Of a stretch of DNA of 5,989 bases, positions 5,612 to 5,989 are shown one piece after another (the first letter of the stretch is position 1; each line of letters begins with the position of its first letter). A model generated the notes under the pieces. It had not been told where the DNA came from. It was given only the letters and a program-made list of their open reading frames with translations, and made no database searches. The stretch comes from Gammaproteobacteria bacterium. GTDB lineage: Bacteria > Pseudomonadota > Gammaproteobacteria > Pseudomonadales > Azotimanducaceae. A program made the position numbers and the translations under genes. The DNA lies in the NCBI GenBank assembly GCA_030430515.1, contig JAUIKX010000228.1:1-5989 (forward strand), read 5' to 3'.

Positions 5612-5989
5612 TCAGGTACTGGCCCGCTGCCGGACGACATCGAGCTCGGCAACACTCTGCAGTTCGCGATCACGCTCCCGGGTCCAGGCGGAGGTGCAGG
5701 GTATACGCTTGGTATCCAGGCGATGTGCATACTTTTTCGCGACATCCACCAGCTCCGAAAGCAGCCCTTCCGCCAGTGTCGTCGGCTCGAGCCCGAGACC
5801 AAGCAGACCTTCATTGGCGACCGACAGATCGTTTTCGGCCGCCTCCTTGCGAGGGTTGGGAAGATACGCCACTTCGCCGCCCATCATTCCGGCAACCATT
5901 TCTGCCAGATCACGGACACGATGCACTTCGGTCATCTGATTGTAGATGCGCGTGCGTTCGCCCTGCTCCGGCGGATTGTTCAGCGCCAG
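5612..5989 (-). CDS. sqdB: UDP-sulfoquinovose synthase SqdB-like, C-terminal 125 residues (N-terminus beyond window)
   Basis: SqdB converts UDP-glucose and sulfite to UDP-sulfoquinovose, the head-group donor for the sulfolipid SQDG. The visible part is the C-terminal domain of an extended SDR. Its segments RIYNQMTEVHRVRDLAEMV (visible residues 14-32), LPNPRKEAAENDL (43-55), LLGLGLEPTTLAEGLL (62-77) and RLDTKRIPCTSAW (90-102) correspond, from memory of the family, to plant SQD1 segments VFNQFTEQFSVNELA, VPNPRVEAEEH, LMELGLEPHYLSDSLL and RVDTKQIMPSVSW. Catalytic and NAD-binding residues lie beyond the edge. After Trp102 there is a 23-residue charged tail not seen in SQD1. The frame runs off the window without a start, so length and promoter are unknown. 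It is the first visible gene of the operon, with sqdD 3 bp downstream. Confidence 0.85.
   Translation of the reverse strand: MALNNPPEQGERTRIYNQMTEVHRVRDLAEMVAGMMGGEVAYLPNPRKEAAENDLSVANEGLLGLGLEPTTLAEGLLSELVDVAKKYAHRLDTKRIPCTSAWTRERDRELQSVAELDVVRQRAST

Overview
The window reads as ordinary chromosomal DNA of a GC-rich bacterium, most likely a gammaproteobacterium. The grounds are a DeaD-type RNA helicase with a full C-terminal RNA-binding domain, an elongator tRNA-Met with an encoded CCA end, and sigma70-like promoters. The genus cannot be fixed from the sequence. No insertion sequence, phage gene, CRISPR array or other mobile element was seen. Almost everything lies on the minus strand; only the HAD phosphatase gene lies on the plus strand.

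Layout, left to right. (1) 1-734, minus: N-terminal 244 residues of a soluble bacterial cytochrome P450, cut by the window edge just before the I-helix. Its candidate promoter (767-795) carries a 17-bp palindrome in the -35/-10 spacer. (2) 801-2555, minus: complete DEAD-box RNA helicase DeaD/CsdA. (3) 2663-2739, minus: elongator tRNA-Met(CAU) with its own promoter (TTGACA, 17 bp, GAAAAT, GC-rich discriminator) at 2777-2805. (4) 2821-3222, minus: small membrane-anchored protein resembling the DUF385 nitroreductase/quinone reductase family. (5) 3270-3968, plus: HAD-family hydrolase, divergent from gene 4, with overlapping -10 boxes in a 47-bp gap. (6) 3954-5989, minus: a tight three-gene operon read from the right edge, made of a UDP-sulfoquinovose synthase-like gene (sqdB, 3' end only), a glycogenin-like GT8 glycosyltransferase (sqdD) and an extended-SDR reductase/epimerase (sqdC).

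The operon is the main biological content. Gene order and families match the sqdB-sqdD-sqdC operon described in Rhodobacter sphaeroides for the sulfolipid sulfoquinovosyl diacylglycerol (SQDG). SqdB makes UDP-sulfoquinovose from UDP-glucose and sulfite, SqdD is the glycosyltransferase, and SqdC is a reductase-like protein whose loss in R. sphaeroides causes sulfoquinovosyl-dihydroxyacetone to accumulate. The genes are 3 bp apart (sqdB/sqdD) or overlap as ATGA (sqdD/sqdC), so they are probably translated together. The acyltransferase SqdA is not in the window; in R. sphaeroides it is also unlinked. The rest is housekeeping (helicase, tRNA) or accessory metabolism (P450, DUF385-like protein, HAD hydrolase) with no visible functional link to the operon. 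I see no system that is clearly undescribed.
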